A DNA stretch of 64,000 nucleotides from Phytopseudomonas argentinensis (GCF_900113905.1 NZ_FORC01000002.1:248001-312000); one strand, 5' to 3'. Positions 28,524 to 38,776 are shown, numbered from the stretch's first letter. Numbers and translations: made by a program. Notes: generated from the letters alone by a model not told the origin.

Positions 28524-29193
28524 TCTGCTGCCGCTGAGCGATGTCGAGCGAGACGCCATCGATGACTGCTGGAACCGCATCGGCGTGCAGGGCGACAAGT
28601 CCTGCGAGCGCCTGGTCAAGCATATCCACTGCCGCAACTGCGAGGTGCATGCCGAGCTGGCCACCCGCCTGCTCGACCGTTTCGCGCTGCAGCGTGACGA
28701 CAGCCAGCCCGAGGAGCAGTGGGTCGAGCAGGACAGCGGCGAGCGCCGATCGCTGCTGCTGTTTCGCCTCGGCGATGCCTGGCTGGCGTTGCCGACCCGG
28801 GCGCTCAGCGAGGTTGCGCCCAGTACGCCGATTCATTCGTTGCCGCACCAGCGGTCCGTGGGGCTGATCGGCGTGACCAACGTGCGCGGCGCACTGGTGG
28901 CGTGCTTTTCACTCGCCGAAATGCTCGGCCTCGATGCGGGCCAGGTGGTCAGCGAGCGGCGCGTGGTGCCGCGCATGCTGATCTTCAATCTGGCCGATGG
29001 GCCGGTGGTCATCCCGGTCGACGAGGTGGATGGCATCGAGGCGATCGGCGTCGGTCAGATCGTCCAATTGGGTACCGGCAGCGTGCCGGTGGGCCGTCGT
29101 TTCGCTGCGGGTGTATTGCAATGGAAGGATCGTAGCGTGACCCTGCTCGACGAGCAGATCGTGCAGCAGACCATCGCCAGGAGTCTTGGATGA
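28513..29193 (+). CDS. wspD: WspD, CheW-like adaptor
   Basis: WspD is the second CheW-like coupling protein, 226 residues from ATG 28513. A GTG at 28510 is equally possible; GGAG at 28500-28503 serves either. A roughly 70-residue N-terminal region with three Cys (CWNRIGVQGDKSCERLVKHIHCRNC) precedes the CheW domain (LLLFRLGDAWLALPTRALSEVAPSTPIHSLPHQ, GVTNVRGALVACFSL, VIPVDEVDGIEAI). The Cys-rich front is not found in WspB. It overlaps wspC and wspE by short ATGA-type junctions. Confidence 0.92.
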   Translation: MSDSLLPLSDVERDAIDDCWNRIGVQGDKSCERLVKHIHCRNCEVHAELATRLLDRFALQRDDSQPEEQWVEQDSGERRSLLLFRLGDAWLALPTRALSEVAPSTPIHSLPHQRSVGLIGVTNVRGALVACFSLAEMLGLDAGQVVSERRVVPRMLIFNLADGPVVIPVDEVDGIEAIGVGQIVQLGTGSVPVGRRFAAGVLQWKDRSVTLLDEQIVQQTIARSLG

Positions 29194-31487
29194 CACCCGA
29201 TCAGATGCGCGACGCGTCGCTGCTGGAGCTGTTCAAGCTCGAGGCCGAGGCGCAGACCCAGGTGCTCAACAGCGGCCTGCTGGTGCTCGAGCGTGACCCG
29301 CGGCATGCCGGCAGCCTGGAGGCCTGCATGCGCGCGGCCCACTCGCTGAAAGGCGCGGCACGTATCGTCGGCCTTGATACCGGGGTCAAGGTCGCCCACG
29401 TGATGGAGGATTGCCTGGTTGAAGCGCAGGAAGGCCGCCTGCTGCTCAGCCCGGAGCATATCGATGCCTTGCTGCAGGGCGCCGATATTCTGCTCGGCCT
29501 TGGAACGCCGGCGCAGCCCGGAGCGGCCGACCCTGGCATAGGTGCGCTGGTGTCGCGCCTGGGCGCGCTGGCACGTGGGCTCCCGGTTCCGCCCTCGGCG
29601 CCAGCACCGGCTCAGCCGGCCGTAACCGTTACCCAGGCCGTCGCGCCCCCCGAGCAGCCTGTGATCCCGCCCGCTGTTGAGCCGCCGGTCGTTGCGCCGC
29701 CTGCCCGCGCGGAGGCCAGCGAGCCGACCAGCGAGGGGCGGGCGCGCATTCTCAGGGTCAGCGCCGAGCGCCTCGATCACCTCCTGGATATTTCCAGCAA
29801 ATCCCTGGTGGAATTCCAGCGCATCAAGCCCTTGGGCGACAGCCTGCAGCGCCTGAAACGCCTGCAGGCCACCGCTCGCCGCGCGCTGGACGTCGCCCGC
29901 GAGGCATTGCCCAAGGGCGCGGTGGATGCCCAGGCCGAGGCCATGTTGCTGGAAACCCGTCAGGCGCTCGGCGAGTGTCAGCAACTGCTGGCCCAGCACA
30001 TGACCGAGCTGGACGATTTTGGCTGGCAGGGCGGGCAGCGCGCCCAGTCGCTCTACGATGCCGCGCTGGCCTCGCGCATGCGGCCATTCGCCGATGTCCT
30101 GGCCGGCCAGGAGCGCATGCTGCGCGACCTGTCGCGAACCTTGGGCAAGCAGGTGCGTTTTGTCGTCGAAGGTGAGGGCACCCAGGTCGATCGCGACGTG
30201 CTGGAGCGCCTGGAGGCTCCGCTGACGCACCTGCTGCGCAACGCTCTGGACCATGGAATCGAAATGCCGGAGCGGCGTGTGGCACAGGGCAAACCTGCCG
30301 AAGGGCAGATCCTGATCCGCGCCCGACATCACGCCGGCATGCTGCTGCTGGAGCTGCGCGATGACGGTGGCGGTGTGGATCTCGAGAAGCTGCGCCAGGC
30401 GGTGATCAGCCGCGGCTTCGCCACTGAACAGACCGGCGAGCAACTGACCGAGGAGGAGCTGCTGGCCTTTCTGTTCCTGCCCGGTTTCAGCATGCGCGAG
30501 CAGGTGACCGAGGTGTCCGGCCGTGGCGTCGGCCTGGATGCCGTGCAGCACATGGTGCGCCAGCTGCGTGGTGGCGTGCGCATGCAGCAGCGCCAGGGTG
30601 AGGGCTCGACCTTCCACCTGGAAGTGCCGCTGACCCTGTCGGTGGTGCGCAGCCTGGTGGTCGAGGTGGGCGGCGAGGCCTACGCCCTGCCGCTGGCGCA
30701 TATCGAGCGCATGACCCGCCTGCAGGGCGAGGACATTGTGCAGCTCGAAGGCCGTCAGCATTTCTGGAGCGAAGGCCAGCACGTCGGCCTGATCGCGGCC
30801 AGTCAGATTCTCCAGCGCCCGGAGGGCAAGCCCAGCGACAACGGCATACCGGTGGTGCTGATCCGCGATCGCGACAGCCTGTTCGGTCTGGTGGTCGAGC
30901 GCTTTCTCGGCGAGCGCACCCTGGTGGTGATGCCGCTCGATGCCCGCCTGGGCAAGGTGCAGGACGTCTCGGCCGGAGCCCTGTTGGACGACGGCACGCC
31001 GGTGCTGATCCTCGATGTCGAGGACATGCTGCACTCGGTGGCCAAGCTGCTGGGCAGTGGGCGCCTGGAGCGCGTCGACCGCAGCGCCCGGCAACTGGCC
31101 GGCGGCAAGCGCAAGCGCGTGCTGGTGGTCGATGACTCGCTGACGGTGCGCGAGCTGGAGCGCAAGCTGCTGCTGTCGCGCGGCTATGACGTGGCCGTGG
31201 CGGTGGATGGCATGGATGGCTGGAATGCGCTGCGCGCCGAGCACTTCGACCTGCTGATCACCGATATCGACATGCCGCGCATGGACGGCATAGAACTGGT
31301 CACCCTGGTGCGCCGTGACAACCGCCTGCAGTCGCTGCCGGTGATGGTGGTGTCCTACAAGGATCGCGAAGAAGATCGCCGGCGTGGCCTGGATGCCGGT
31401 GCCGACTATTATCTTGCCAAGGCCAGCTTCCATGATGAGGCGTTACTCGACGCCGTGGTCGATCTGGTTGGGGAACCACACGAATGA
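29190..31487 (+). CDS. wspE: WspE, hybrid CheA kinase with receiver
   Basis: WspE, 765 residues, is the histidine kinase that phosphorylates WspR and WspF. The HPt domain has the phospho-acceptor His-51 in RAAHSLKGAARIVG. A Pro/Ala-rich linker (about 130-175) precedes the dimerisation region. The kinase core has LLRNALDHGIEMPERR (N box), LLELRDDGGGVD (G1) and VSGRGVGLDAVQHMV (G2). A CheW-like domain follows (about 475-610). The C-terminal receiver has VLVVDDSLTVREL and the acceptor Asp in LLITDIDMPRMDG. All catalytic residues appear intact. It overlaps wspF by four bases. Confidence 0.94.
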   Translation: MTPDQMRDASLLELFKLEAEAQTQVLNSGLLVLERDPRHAGSLEACMRAAHSLKGAARIVGLDTGVKVAHVMEDCLVEAQEGRLLLSPEHIDALLQGADILLGLGTPAQPGAADPGIGALVSRLGALARGLPVPPSAPAPAQPAVTVTQAVAPPEQPVIPPAVEPPVVAPPARAEASEPTSEGRARILRVSAERLDHLLDISSKSLVEFQRIKPLGDSLQRLKRLQATARRALDVAREALPKGAVDAQAEAMLLETRQALGECQQLLAQHMTELDDFGWQGGQRAQSLYDAALASRMRPFADVLAGQERMLRDLSRTLGKQVRFVVEGEGTQVDRDVLERLEAPLTHLLRNALDHGIEMPERRVAQGKPAEGQILIRARHHAGMLLLELRDDGGGVDLEKLRQAVISRGFATEQTGEQLTEEELLAFLFLPGFSMREQVTEVSGRGVGLDAVQHMVRQLRGGVRMQQRQGEGSTFHLEVPLTLSVVRSLVVEVGGEAYALPLAHIERMTRLQGEDIVQLEGRQHFWSEGQHVGLIAASQILQRPEGKPSDNGIPVVLIRDRDSLFGLVVERFLGERTLVVMPLDARLGKVQDVSAGALLDDGTPVLILDVEDMLHSVAKLLGSGRLERVDRSARQLAGGKRKRVLVVDDSLTVRELERKLLLSRGYDVAVAVDGMDGWNALRAEHFDLLITDIDMPRMDGIELVTLVRRDNRLQSLPVMVVSYKDREEDRRRGLDAGADYYLAKASFHDEALLDAVVDLVGEPHE

Positions 31488-32485
31488 GGATAGGGATCGT
31501 CAATGACATGCCGCTGGCGGTCGAGGCCATTCGCCGCGCGCTGGCCCAGGAGCCGGCGCACCGTGTGGTCTGGGTGGCCGGCGATGGCGCTGAGGGCGTG
31601 GCCTGCTGCCAGGCCGACCTCCCCGACCTGGTGCTGATGGACCTGCTGATGCCGGTCATGGACGGCGTCGAGGCGACGCGGCGGATCATGGCGCACACGC
31701 CCTGTGCAGTGCTGATCGTCTCGGTGGATATCGAGCAGTACGTCAATCGGGTATTCGAGGCCATGGGCCATGGCGCCATGGATGCGGTCAACACGCCCGC
31801 CCTGAGCGGCCAAAGTGGCGATGCGGCAGCGCTGCTGCGCAAGATCCAGAATATCGGCTGGCTGATCGGCCAGAGCGGCAGCCGCAAACCCGGCGTTTCG
31901 GCCGTCGCGCCCAGTGCCGCGGCAGTGCGCCGGCTGGTGGCCATCGGTGCCTCCGCCGGCGGGCCGGCGGCGCTGGCCTCGCTGCTCAAGCATTTGCCGT
32001 GTGACTTCGAGGCCGCAGTGATGCTGGTCCAGCACGTCGACGAGGTGTTCGCCGCCGGCATGGCCGACTGGCTGGCGGGGGAGTCGGTCCTGCCGGTACG
32101 CCTGGCCCGCGATGGCGAGCAGCCGCAGCCGGGTGTGGTGCTGCTGGCAGGGACCAACAACCACATGCGCCTCATGCGCAACGGCACGCTGACCTATACC
32201 GAGGAGCCGCGCAGCCATATCTACCGGCCCTCCATCGACGTGTTCTTCGACAGCCTGGCCGAGCACTGGACGGGCGAGGCGGTTGGCGTGTTGCTCACCG
32301 GCATGGGCCGCGATGGCGCCCAGGGCCTGAAGAACATGCGCGATCGCGGCTTCGCCACCATCGCCCAGGATCAGGCCAGCTGTGCCGTTTACGGCATGCC
32401 CAAGGCCGCTGCCGAGCTGCAGGCTGCCAAGGAAATACTGGCGCTGGAACGCATCGCGCCGCGTATCGTCGAGTTGTTTGGCTGA
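31484..32485 (+). CDS. wspF: WspF, CheB-type methylesterase
   Basis: WspF, 333 residues, removes methyl groups from WspA and resets signalling; its loss gives wrinkly, high-c-di-GMP variants in pseudomonads. The receiver domain has the acceptor Asp-53 in LVLMDLLMPVMDG. The esterase domain has the catalytic Ser in IGASAGGPAAL, His in MLVQHVDE, and Asp in LLTGMGRDGAQGLKNM. The full triad is present, so this strain is not an obvious wspF mutant in the visible motifs. It overlaps wspE, and a 52-base gap separates it from wspR. Confidence 0.94.
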   Translation: MRIGIVNDMPLAVEAIRRALAQEPAHRVVWVAGDGAEGVACCQADLPDLVLMDLLMPVMDGVEATRRIMAHTPCAVLIVSVDIEQYVNRVFEAMGHGAMDAVNTPALSGQSGDAAALLRKIQNIGWLIGQSGSRKPGVSAVAPSAAAVRRLVAIGASAGGPAALASLLKHLPCDFEAAVMLVQHVDEVFAAGMADWLAGESVLPVRLARDGEQPQPGVVLLAGTNNHMRLMRNGTLTYTEEPRSHIYRPSIDVFFDSLAEHWTGEAVGVLLTGMGRDGAQGLKNMRDRGFATIAQDQASCAVYGMPKAAAELQAAKEILALERIAPRIVELFG

Positions 32486-32537
32486 TAGACTAACGGTAAT
32501 CACCTAGACGCGCCTTCCATCTGGTCCGGAGACCCAC

Positions 32538-33560
32538 ATGCAACATTCCCCAGAAGCACTCGCTTCACGCAAGGACGGCGCGGTCATGGTGCTGCTGGTC
32601 GATGACCAGGCAATGATCGGTGAAGCGGTTCGCCGAGAACTGCTGGGGGAGCAGGGCATCGACTTCCATTACTGTTCGGACCCGACCCAGGCCATCGCCG
32701 TGGCCGAGCAGCTGCGCCCGACGGTGATTCTGCAGGACCTGGTGATGCCCGGTGTCGATGGCCTGACCCTGCTCGGCGAATACCGCGCCCGGCCCGCGCT
32801 GCGCGATGTGCCGATCATCGTGCTGTCGACCAAGGAGGACGCCACGGTGAAGAGCTCGGCGTTCGCCGCCGGCGCCAACGATTATCTGGTCAAGCTGCCC
32901 GATACCATCGAGTTGGTGGCGCGCATTCGCTATCACTCACGGTCCTACATGGCTCTGCAGCAGCGTGACGAAGCCTACCGGGCGCTGCGCGAAAGCCAGC
33001 AGCAATTGCTGGAAACCAACATGGTGCTGCAGCGGCTGATGAATTCCGATGGCCTGACCGGGCTGTCCAATCGCCGTCATTTCGATGAGTACCTGGAAAT
33101 GGAATGGCGCCGTGCGACGCGCGAGCAGACGCCGCTTTCGCTGTTGATGATCGACGTCGACTTCTTCAAGAGCTTCAATGACCAGTTCGGCCACGTGGCC
33201 GGCGACGATGCCCTGCGCCGCGTGGCGGCGGCCTTGCGCGGCAGTTGCGGGCGCTCCACCGACCTGGCGGCGCGCTATGGCGGCGAGGAGTTCGCCATGG
33301 TGCTGCCCAGCACCTCGGCCGGCGGCGCGCGACTGCTGGCGGAAAAGGTGCGCCGCGCGGTGACCGAGCTGGGCATTCCCCATGACAAACCCGAGCCCGG
33401 CTCGGTGCTGACCGCCAGCCTGGGCGTCGCGACCCTGGTGCCGCGGGTCGGCCAGGCGCCCCTGCAACTGGTCAGTCTGGCTGACCAGGGGCTGTACATG
33501 GCCAAGCAGGCCGGGCGCAATCAGGTCGGCCTGGTCAACGACACCAGTGCGCTGCCCTGA
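32538..33560 (+). CDS. wspR: WspR, diguanylate cyclase response regulator
   Basis: WspR, 340 residues, makes c-di-GMP when phosphorylated. The receiver domain (about 17-135) has VLLVDD and acceptor Asp-67 in LQDLVMPG. A coiled linker ([48 protein letters not shown]) leads to the GGDEF domain with active site YGGEEF. An RSTD motif five residues before GGEEF is the inhibitory I-site (RxxD). The gene ends one base before the end of an oppositely oriented diguanylate cyclase gene. Confidence 0.95.
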   Translation: MQHSPEALASRKDGAVMVLLVDDQAMIGEAVRRELLGEQGIDFHYCSDPTQAIAVAEQLRPTVILQDLVMPGVDGLTLLGEYRARPALRDVPIIVLSTKEDATVKSSAFAAGANDYLVKLPDTIELVARIRYHSRSYMALQQRDEAYRALRESQQQLLETNMVLQRLMNSDGLTGLSNRRHFDEYLEMEWRRATREQTPLSLLMIDVDFFKSFNDQFGHVAGDDALRRVAAALRGSCGRSTDLAARYGGEEFAMVLPSTSAGGARLLAEKVRRAVTELGIPHDKPEPGSVLTASLGVATLVPRVGQAPLQLVSLADQGLYMAKQAGRNQVGLVNDTSALP

Positions 33561-33561
33561 G

Positions 33562-35217
33562 TTACCCCGGGTGATTTCCCGGTGCTGACGATTCGCCGTG
33601 CAGCATCACCCGACCACGGCCGGTTTGCTTGGCGCGGTACAGGGCTTGGTCGGCCAGCTCCACCACCTGCTCGAGATCGGCGTCATCCTGCGGCCACAGG
33701 GCGCCGCCGACGCTGCAGCCGATCTGCAACGGCTGGCCTTCCCAGACAATCACCGCTGCCAATGCCTGAAGGGTTCGCTCGGCGACCTGCCTGGCCTGGC
33801 TGGCTGCGCCATCGGCCGCTACTTGCAGGATCATCAGAAACTCGTCGCCACCCAGGCGCACTACCAGATCGCCGCCACGCAGGCAGCCGCGCATGCGTGA
33901 CGCGGCCTCGCGCAGCACCTGATCTCCGGCTGCGTGACCGTAGCGGTCGTTGACCGGCTTGAACCCATCGAGGTCCAGATAGAGCACCGCCAGACCGTCC
34001 TGGCTGCCCTGGTTGCGCTGTTGCGCACGGGGCAGGAAACGGGCCAGCGCGGCGCGGTTCGGCAGGCCGGTGAGCGGGTCGTGGTGGGCGCGGTTTTCCA
34101 GGGCGTCGAGTTCGGCGTGCTGGTGGGTGAGGCTTTCCACCAGGTGACGGATGGAGTGGCTGAGCCGAGCGATTTCGCGGGGGCTGCCGATTTCCGGGAT
34201 CACGGTGATTTCGCCATTGGCCAGGCGGTCGGCCGCCCGGGCGATGGTGCGCAGCGGACGGGTCACGTAGCTGGCCAGCAGCCATCCGCAGGCGGCAAAC
34301 AGCAGGGCCAGCATCACACCCCAGGCGAATATGCTCAGGCGCATGGCCTGCACCGGCGCATCGGCCATCTGCAGATCCTGGCGAGCCACGACCATCCAGC
34401 CCAGCCCCGGGTAGTCGAGATAGCCCTGGCTGGCGGTCAGGCCGGTGAGGTAGCGCTTGCCGTCGGGCCATTGCTGCACGGCCCATTCGCTTTGCTGGGC
34501 CGCCAGGTTCTGCATCATCGGCAGATGCAGGCGTTGGCCGAGCATCTCGCGCGGGCCGAGCAGCACGGTGCGGTCACGGCCGACCACGAAGAACTCGATC
34601 TGGCGGCTATCTTCGATGGGCTTGAGGATCGCCTCGCGCACCTCGTCGGCCCATGACCAGGACAGGTGCGAGGCAAGCACCCCGACCAGGCGGCCGGCGT
34701 CGTCATGCACCGGCAGGCTGATATCGACGAATTTCATCGCCTCGCCCGTCGGGTTGGGCAGCAGCTTGGCAAGCAGCACGGCCTCGTGCACATCGCCGAT
34801 GAACAGACTCTGGCTGCCTTCCAGAAAAACCGGGCGCTGGGCGATGCTGGCGCCTTCGAGTATGCCGTTGCTGGAGGCCAGCACCCGGCCCTGGGCGTCG
34901 GTGAAGCCGATCCAGGCGATGGTCGGGAACTTGCCCTGCAACTCGTCGAGCAGCCTGCGCACTTCGCCGGCGTTGCCGGGCTGACGCAGGGCACTGAGGC
35001 TGCCGACCACCTGCAGCATGCTGGCGCGGGCCTGCATGTCGCGGTCCAGGCGGTCGACCATGGTGTAGGAGACGCCGGCCAGGTCGCGGCCGATTTGCTT
35101 GCGGATGCGCTGGCTGGAGTCGCGACTGATCAGGCTGCCGAGCAGCAGGCTGAGCAGGCAGACCAGCACGACGGTGAGCAGGGCATAGTGGCTGCGCAGG
35201 CTGTGGGTGCGAAGCAT
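33562..35217 (-). CDS. Membrane diguanylate cyclase (Cache-HAMP-GGDEF)
   Basis: This is a membrane-bound c-di-GMP synthase of 551 residues. TM1 (about 13-31) and TM2 (about 285-308) bracket a periplasmic double-Cache-like sensor, with IAWIGFTDAQGRVLASSNGILEGASIAQRPVF and VDISLPVHDDAGRLVGVLASHLSW. HAMP follows (YVTRPLRTIARAADRLANGEI). The GGDEF domain has DPLTGLPNRAAL, LYLDLDGFKPVNDRYGHAAGDQVL and an intact LGGDEF; RGGD five residues before it is an I-site. The sensor ligand is unknown. It is convergent with wspR, with a one-base gap, so read-through would make antisense RNA in both directions. Confidence 0.9.
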   Translation of the reverse strand: MLRTHSLRSHYALLTVVLVCLLSLLLGSLISRDSSQRIRKQIGRDLAGVSYTMVDRLDRDMQARASMLQVVGSLSALRQPGNAGEVRRLLDELQGKFPTIAWIGFTDAQGRVLASSNGILEGASIAQRPVFLEGSQSLFIGDVHEAVLLAKLLPNPTGEAMKFVDISLPVHDDAGRLVGVLASHLSWSWADEVREAILKPIEDSRQIEFFVVGRDRTVLLGPREMLGQRLHLPMMQNLAAQQSEWAVQQWPDGKRYLTGLTASQGYLDYPGLGWMVVARQDLQMADAPVQAMRLSIFAWGVMLALLFAACGWLLASYVTRPLRTIARAADRLANGEITVIPEIGSPREIARLSHSIRHLVESLTHQHAELDALENRAHHDPLTGLPNRAALARFLPRAQQRNQGSQDGLAVLYLDLDGFKPVNDRYGHAAGDQVLREAASRMRGCLRGGDLVVRLGGDEFLMILQVAADGAASQARQVAERTLQALAAVIVWEGQPLQIGCSVGGALWPQDDADLEQVVELADQALYRAKQTGRGRVMLHGESSAPGNHPG

Positions 35218-35378
35218 GGTAACTGGGGATCCTTGGCGCGAGGGCGGATGGCTCGTTCGAGTATAGAAGGGCCGCTGGTCCGTAGCTGGGAGATCGCCGT
35301 CTGGCGTGCTGCCAGAATAGCCCGAGTCGCGTATACTCCGCGGCTTTTCCGAAGTTTTACCTGTGAGTGCCGCCAGCC

Positions 35379-36474
35379 ATGGAAATCAACCCGATCCTGA
35401 ACAGCATCAAGGACCTGTCCGAGCGCACCCAGACCATTCGGGGGTATCTTTGACTACGATCACAAGCATGATCGTCTCGTCGAAGTAAACCGCGAACTCG
35501 AAGACCCGAACGTCTGGAACAAGCCGGAATACGCCCAGAGCCTGGGCCGTGAGCGTGCCACCCTGGCGCAGATCGTCGAAACCATCGACGACCTGACCGG
35601 CAGCCTGGCCGATTCGCGCGACCTGCTGGACATGGCCGTCGAAGAAAACGACCAGGGCGCCGTCGACGACGTCGCTGCCGAAGTCGAGCGCCTGCGCGAA
35701 ATCCTCGAGAAGCTCGAGTTCCGCCGCATGTTCAGCCACGAGATGGACCCCAACAACTGCTACCTGGATATCCAGGCCGGCTCTGGCGGTACCGAGGCCC
35801 AGGACTGGGCCAACATCCTGCTGCGCATGTACCTGCGCTGGGCCGACAAGCGCGGCTTCAGCGCCGAGATCGTCGAACTGTCCGAGGGTGAGGTCGCCGG
35901 CATCAAGGGCGCCACCGTGCATATCAAGGGCGAGTACGCCTTTGGCTGGCTGCGCACCGAGATCGGCGTGCACCGCCTGGTGCGCAAGAGCCCGTTCGAC
36001 TCCGGCGCCCGTCGCCACACCTCGTTCTCGGCGGTGTTCGTATCGCCCGAGATCGACGACAAGGTGGAGATCGAGATCAACCCGGCCGACCTGCGCGTCG
36101 ACACCTACCGCTCCTCCGGTGCCGGTGGTCAGCACGTCAACACCACCGACTCGGCGGTGCGCATCACCCACGTGCCGACCAACACCGTGGTGGCCTGCCA
36201 GAACGAACGTTCCCAGCACGCCAACAAGGACACCGCCATGAAGATGCTGCGGGCCAAGTTGTACGAGCTGGAGATGCAGAAGCGCAACGCCGCTTCCCAG
36301 GCGCTGGAAGACAGCAAGTCGGACATCGGCTGGGGTCACCAGATCCGCTCCTACGTGCTCGACGATTCGCGCATCAAGGATCTGCGTACCGGCGTCGAGC
36401 GTAGCGATTGCCAGAAGGTGCTCGACGGCGACCTCGACGGCTACCTCGAAGCCAGCCTCAAACAGGGCCTTTGA
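35379..36474 (+). CDS. prfB: Peptide chain release factor 2 (programmed +1 frameshift)
   Basis: RF2 recognises UGA and UAA. Translation starts at ATG 35379 ([24 protein letters not shown]) and meets an in-frame TGA at 35451-35453. Shifting +1 past T 35451 continues with [16 protein letters not shown] to 36474, giving 364 residues, the normal RF2 length. The SPF tripeptide ([12 protein letters not shown]) reads the stop codon, and GGQ in [16 protein letters not shown] triggers hydrolysis. Both are intact. The frameshift lets RF2 level control its own synthesis. This is not a broken gene. lysS follows 95 bases later, as in most bacteria. Confidence 0.96.
35438..35454 (+). promoter_or_regulatory. 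prfB autoregulatory frameshift site
   Basis: The core reads CGGGGGTATCTTTGAC: a G-rich internal Shine-Dalgarno-like run, then the slippery CTT codon directly before TGA and C. This is the classic release factor 2 recoding signal, in which slow UGA decoding allows the ribosome to slip forward one base. Confidence 0.95.
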
Positions 36475-36487
36475 TCCCGCACCCCGT

Positions 36488-36522
36488 GCAAGGCGCCGCT
36501 GCTTCGCGTAGCGGCGCCTTGC
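36488..36522 (+). terminator. Stem-loop between prfB and lysS
   Basis: GCAAGGCGCCGCT (36488-36500) pairs perfectly with AGCGGCGCCTTGC (36510-36522) across a nine-base loop. Only three T follow at a short distance, so it may be a weak terminator, an attenuator, or an mRNA-stabilising hairpin. Confidence 0.55.
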
Positions 36523-36569
36523 GGTTTCCCCATTGAATCAGTGATTAGACGCCAGGCAGATAGACCACC

Positions 36570-38072
36570 ATGAGCGACCAACAGCCCGACCAGCAGGAAC
36601 TGCAACAGGAAGAAAACAAGCTGATTGCCCAGCGCAAGGAAAAGCTTGCTGCCATCCGTGAGCAGGGCAGTGCCTTCCCCAACGACTTCCGCCGCGACAA
36701 CCTCTGCGCCGATCTGCAGAAGCAGTACGTGGACAAGACCAAGGAAGAGCTGGAAGCCGCTGCCATCCCGGTCAAGGTTGCCGGGCGCATCATGCTCAAC
36801 CGCGGTGCCTTCATGGTCATCCAGGACATGAGCGGGCGCATCCAGGTCTACGTCAATCGCAAGACCCTGCCTGAAGAAACCCTCGCCCAGGTCAAGACCT
36901 GGGACATGGGCGACATCATCGCCGCCGAAGGTACCCTGGCCCGTAGCGGCAAGGGCGACCTGTACGTCGAGATGAGCAGCGTGCGCCTGCTCACCAAGTC
37001 GCTGCGCCCGCTGCCGGACAAGCACCACGGCCTGACCGACACCGAACAGCGCTATCGCCAGCGCTACGTCGACCTGATCGTCAACGAAGAGGTGCGCGAC
37101 ACCTTCCGCGTGCGTTCCCAGGTGATCGCCCATATCCGCCGCTTCCTCGCCGAGCGCGACTTCCTAGAAGTGGAAACGCCGATGCTGCAGACCATTCCCG
37201 GAGGTGCCGCGGCCAAGCCCTTCGAGACCCACCACAACGCCCTGGACATGGCCATGTTCCTGCGCATCGCGCCGGAGCTGTACCTCAAGCGGCTCGTCGT
37301 TGGTGGTTTCGAGAAAGTCTTCGAGATCAACCGCAACTTCCGTAACGAAGGCGTTTCGACCCGGCACAACCCCGAGTTCACCATGCTCGAGTTCTACCAG
37401 GCCTATGCCGACTACGAAGACAACATGGACCTGACCGAGGAGCTGTTCCGCGAGCTGGCCCAGACCATCCTCGGCAGCACCGACGTGCCGTACGGCGACA
37501 AGGTGTTCCACTTCGGTGAGCCGTTCGTGCGCCTGTCGGTGTTCGACTCGATCCTCAAGTACAACCCCGAGATCAGCGCCGCCGACCTGCAGGACCTCGA
37601 CAAGGCCCGTGCCATCGCCAAGAAGGCCGGAGCCAAGGTGCTCGGCTTCGAAGGCCTGGGCAAACTGCAGGTGATGATTTTCGAGGAGCTGGTCGAGCAC
37701 AAGCTTGAGCAGCCGCACTTCATCACCCGTTACCCGTTCGAGGTCTCGCCGCTGGCTCGTCGCAGCGACGACGATCCGAGCGTCACCGATCGCTTCGAGC
37801 TGTTCATCGGTGGCCGCGAGATCGCCAACGCCTACTCCGAGCTCAACGATGCCGAAGACCAGGCCGCGCGCTTCCTGCAGCAGGTAGCCGACAAGGACGC
37901 CGGTGACGACGAGGCCATGCATTTCGATGCCGACTTCGTACGGGCCCTCGAATACGGCATGCCGCCGACTGCAGGCGAGGGCATCGGCATCGACCGCCTG
38001 GTGATGCTGCTGACCAATTCGCCGTCGATTCGCGACGTGATCCTGTTCCCGCATATGCGCCCGGAACTCTAA
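36570..38072 (+). CDS. lysS: Lysyl-tRNA synthetase, class II
   Basis: LysRS, 500 residues, charges tRNA-Lys. The N-terminal anticodon-binding OB-fold has [28 protein letters not shown] (about 66-95). Class II motif 1 is near [21 protein letters not shown], motif 2 is [26 protein letters not shown], and motif 3 is [13 protein letters not shown]. All three are intact and the length is typical. A hairpin terminator follows 10 bases after the stop. Confidence 0.97.
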   Translation: MSDQQPDQQELQQEENKLIAQRKEKLAAIREQGSAFPNDFRRDNLCADLQKQYVDKTKEELEAAAIPVKVAGRIMLNRGAFMVIQDMSGRIQVYVNRKTLPEETLAQVKTWDMGDIIAAEGTLARSGKGDLYVEMSSVRLLTKSLRPLPDKHHGLTDTEQRYRQRYVDLIVNEEVRDTFRVRSQVIAHIRRFLAERDFLEVETPMLQTIPGGAAAKPFETHHNALDMAMFLRIAPELYLKRLVVGGFEKVFEINRNFRNEGVSTRHNPEFTMLEFYQAYADYEDNMDLTEELFRELAQTILGSTDVPYGDKVFHFGEPFVRLSVFDSILKYNPEISAADLQDLDKARAIAKKAGAKVLGFEGLGKLQVMIFEELVEHKLEQPHFITRYPFEVSPLARRSDDDPSVTDRFELFIGGREIANAYSELNDAEDQAARFLQQVADKDAGDDEAMHFDADFVRALEYGMPPTAGEGIGIDRLVMLLTNSPSIRDVILFPHMRPEL

Positions 38073-38082
38073 GGATTGGACG

Positions 38083-38107
38083 AGCCGCCTCCGGGCGGCT
38101 TTTTATT
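38083..38107 (+). terminator. Rho-independent terminator after lysS
   Basis: AGCCGCC (38083-38089), loop TCCG, GGCGGCT (38094-38100), then TTTTATT. Confidence 0.88.
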
Positions 38108-38221
38108 GTCCGTGAATCAGCGCCTATCCTGTTGATGAACGCCCGGCCGGATGCTTGACGCGCGGCGCCAGGGAGTCGGACTATCAGCCCGGTGGCGGCC
38201 CGCAACGGTCTCGAGGAGAGC

Positions 38222-38776
38222 ATGATGAAAGCCTGGCGCGCATGGGTAATGCTGTCGTTTCTGCTGTTGAGTGGCTGCCTGGTGACCTTCAAGGAACCGA
38301 TCCCGGCGAACGAGACGGCGCCGATTCCGCTGCTGGGTCTGTGGTCGCGGGTGGATGAGTGGGGTGAGCTGCGCTATCTGGATATCAGCCGGTCGGGCGC
38401 CAACCTGTACAAGGCCGACACCTACGTCGACAACCCCGACAATGTGCCCAGCGTGCGCAGTTACAGCTTTACCGTGGCCCACCATGGGCGACGCTGGTAC
38501 CTGTCTGCCGGCGTGCCCAAGCGCATGGGGGCGAACTTCGCCATCGGCGGCTTCGAGCTGACCCAGGCGGGCGAGCTGGTGCTGTTCAATCTCGATGTCG
38601 AGCGCATCAGGCAGGCCATCGCCAGTGGCGATCTGGCAGGCAGCGACGTGGAAATGCCCCAGGGTGAGGGCGTGCTGGTGAGCAGCTCGCTGGACAAGGT
38701 GTTCGCCTACCTCAACGACCCTGCCAACTCCGACCTGTTCGTCGAAGTGGCGCGCTACCAGCGCAGTGCGCCTTGA
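38222..38776 (+). CDS. Predicted lipoprotein of unknown function
   Basis: The product is 184 residues, starting at ATG 38222 behind GAGGAGA; an adjacent ATG at 38225 is also possible. The signal ends in the lipobox LLSGC at about residue 18, so the protein is lipid-anchored. The mature part begins LVTFKEPIPANETAPIPLLGLWSRVDEWGELRYLDISRSGANLY and is mostly beta-strand-like. There is no Asp at +2, so outer-membrane sorting is expected. I recognise no family. The next gene starts 28 bases later and may be co-transcribed. Confidence 0.78.
   Translation: MMKAWRAWVMLSFLLLSGCLVTFKEPIPANETAPIPLLGLWSRVDEWGELRYLDISRSGANLYKADTYVDNPDNVPSVRSYSFTVAHHGRRWYLSAGVPKRMGANFAIGGFELTQAGELVLFNLDVERIRQAIASGDLAGSDVEMPQGEGVLVSSSLDKVFAYLNDPANSDLFVEVARYQRSAP

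Noticed and set aside
29055..31433. 792-codon minus-strand frame
   Set aside because: Antisense of wspE; not conserved-looking.
35632..36474. prfB starting at 35632 as a truncated gene
   Set aside because: The upstream frame plus the +1 slip at CTT-TGA gives full-length RF2; the gene is intact.
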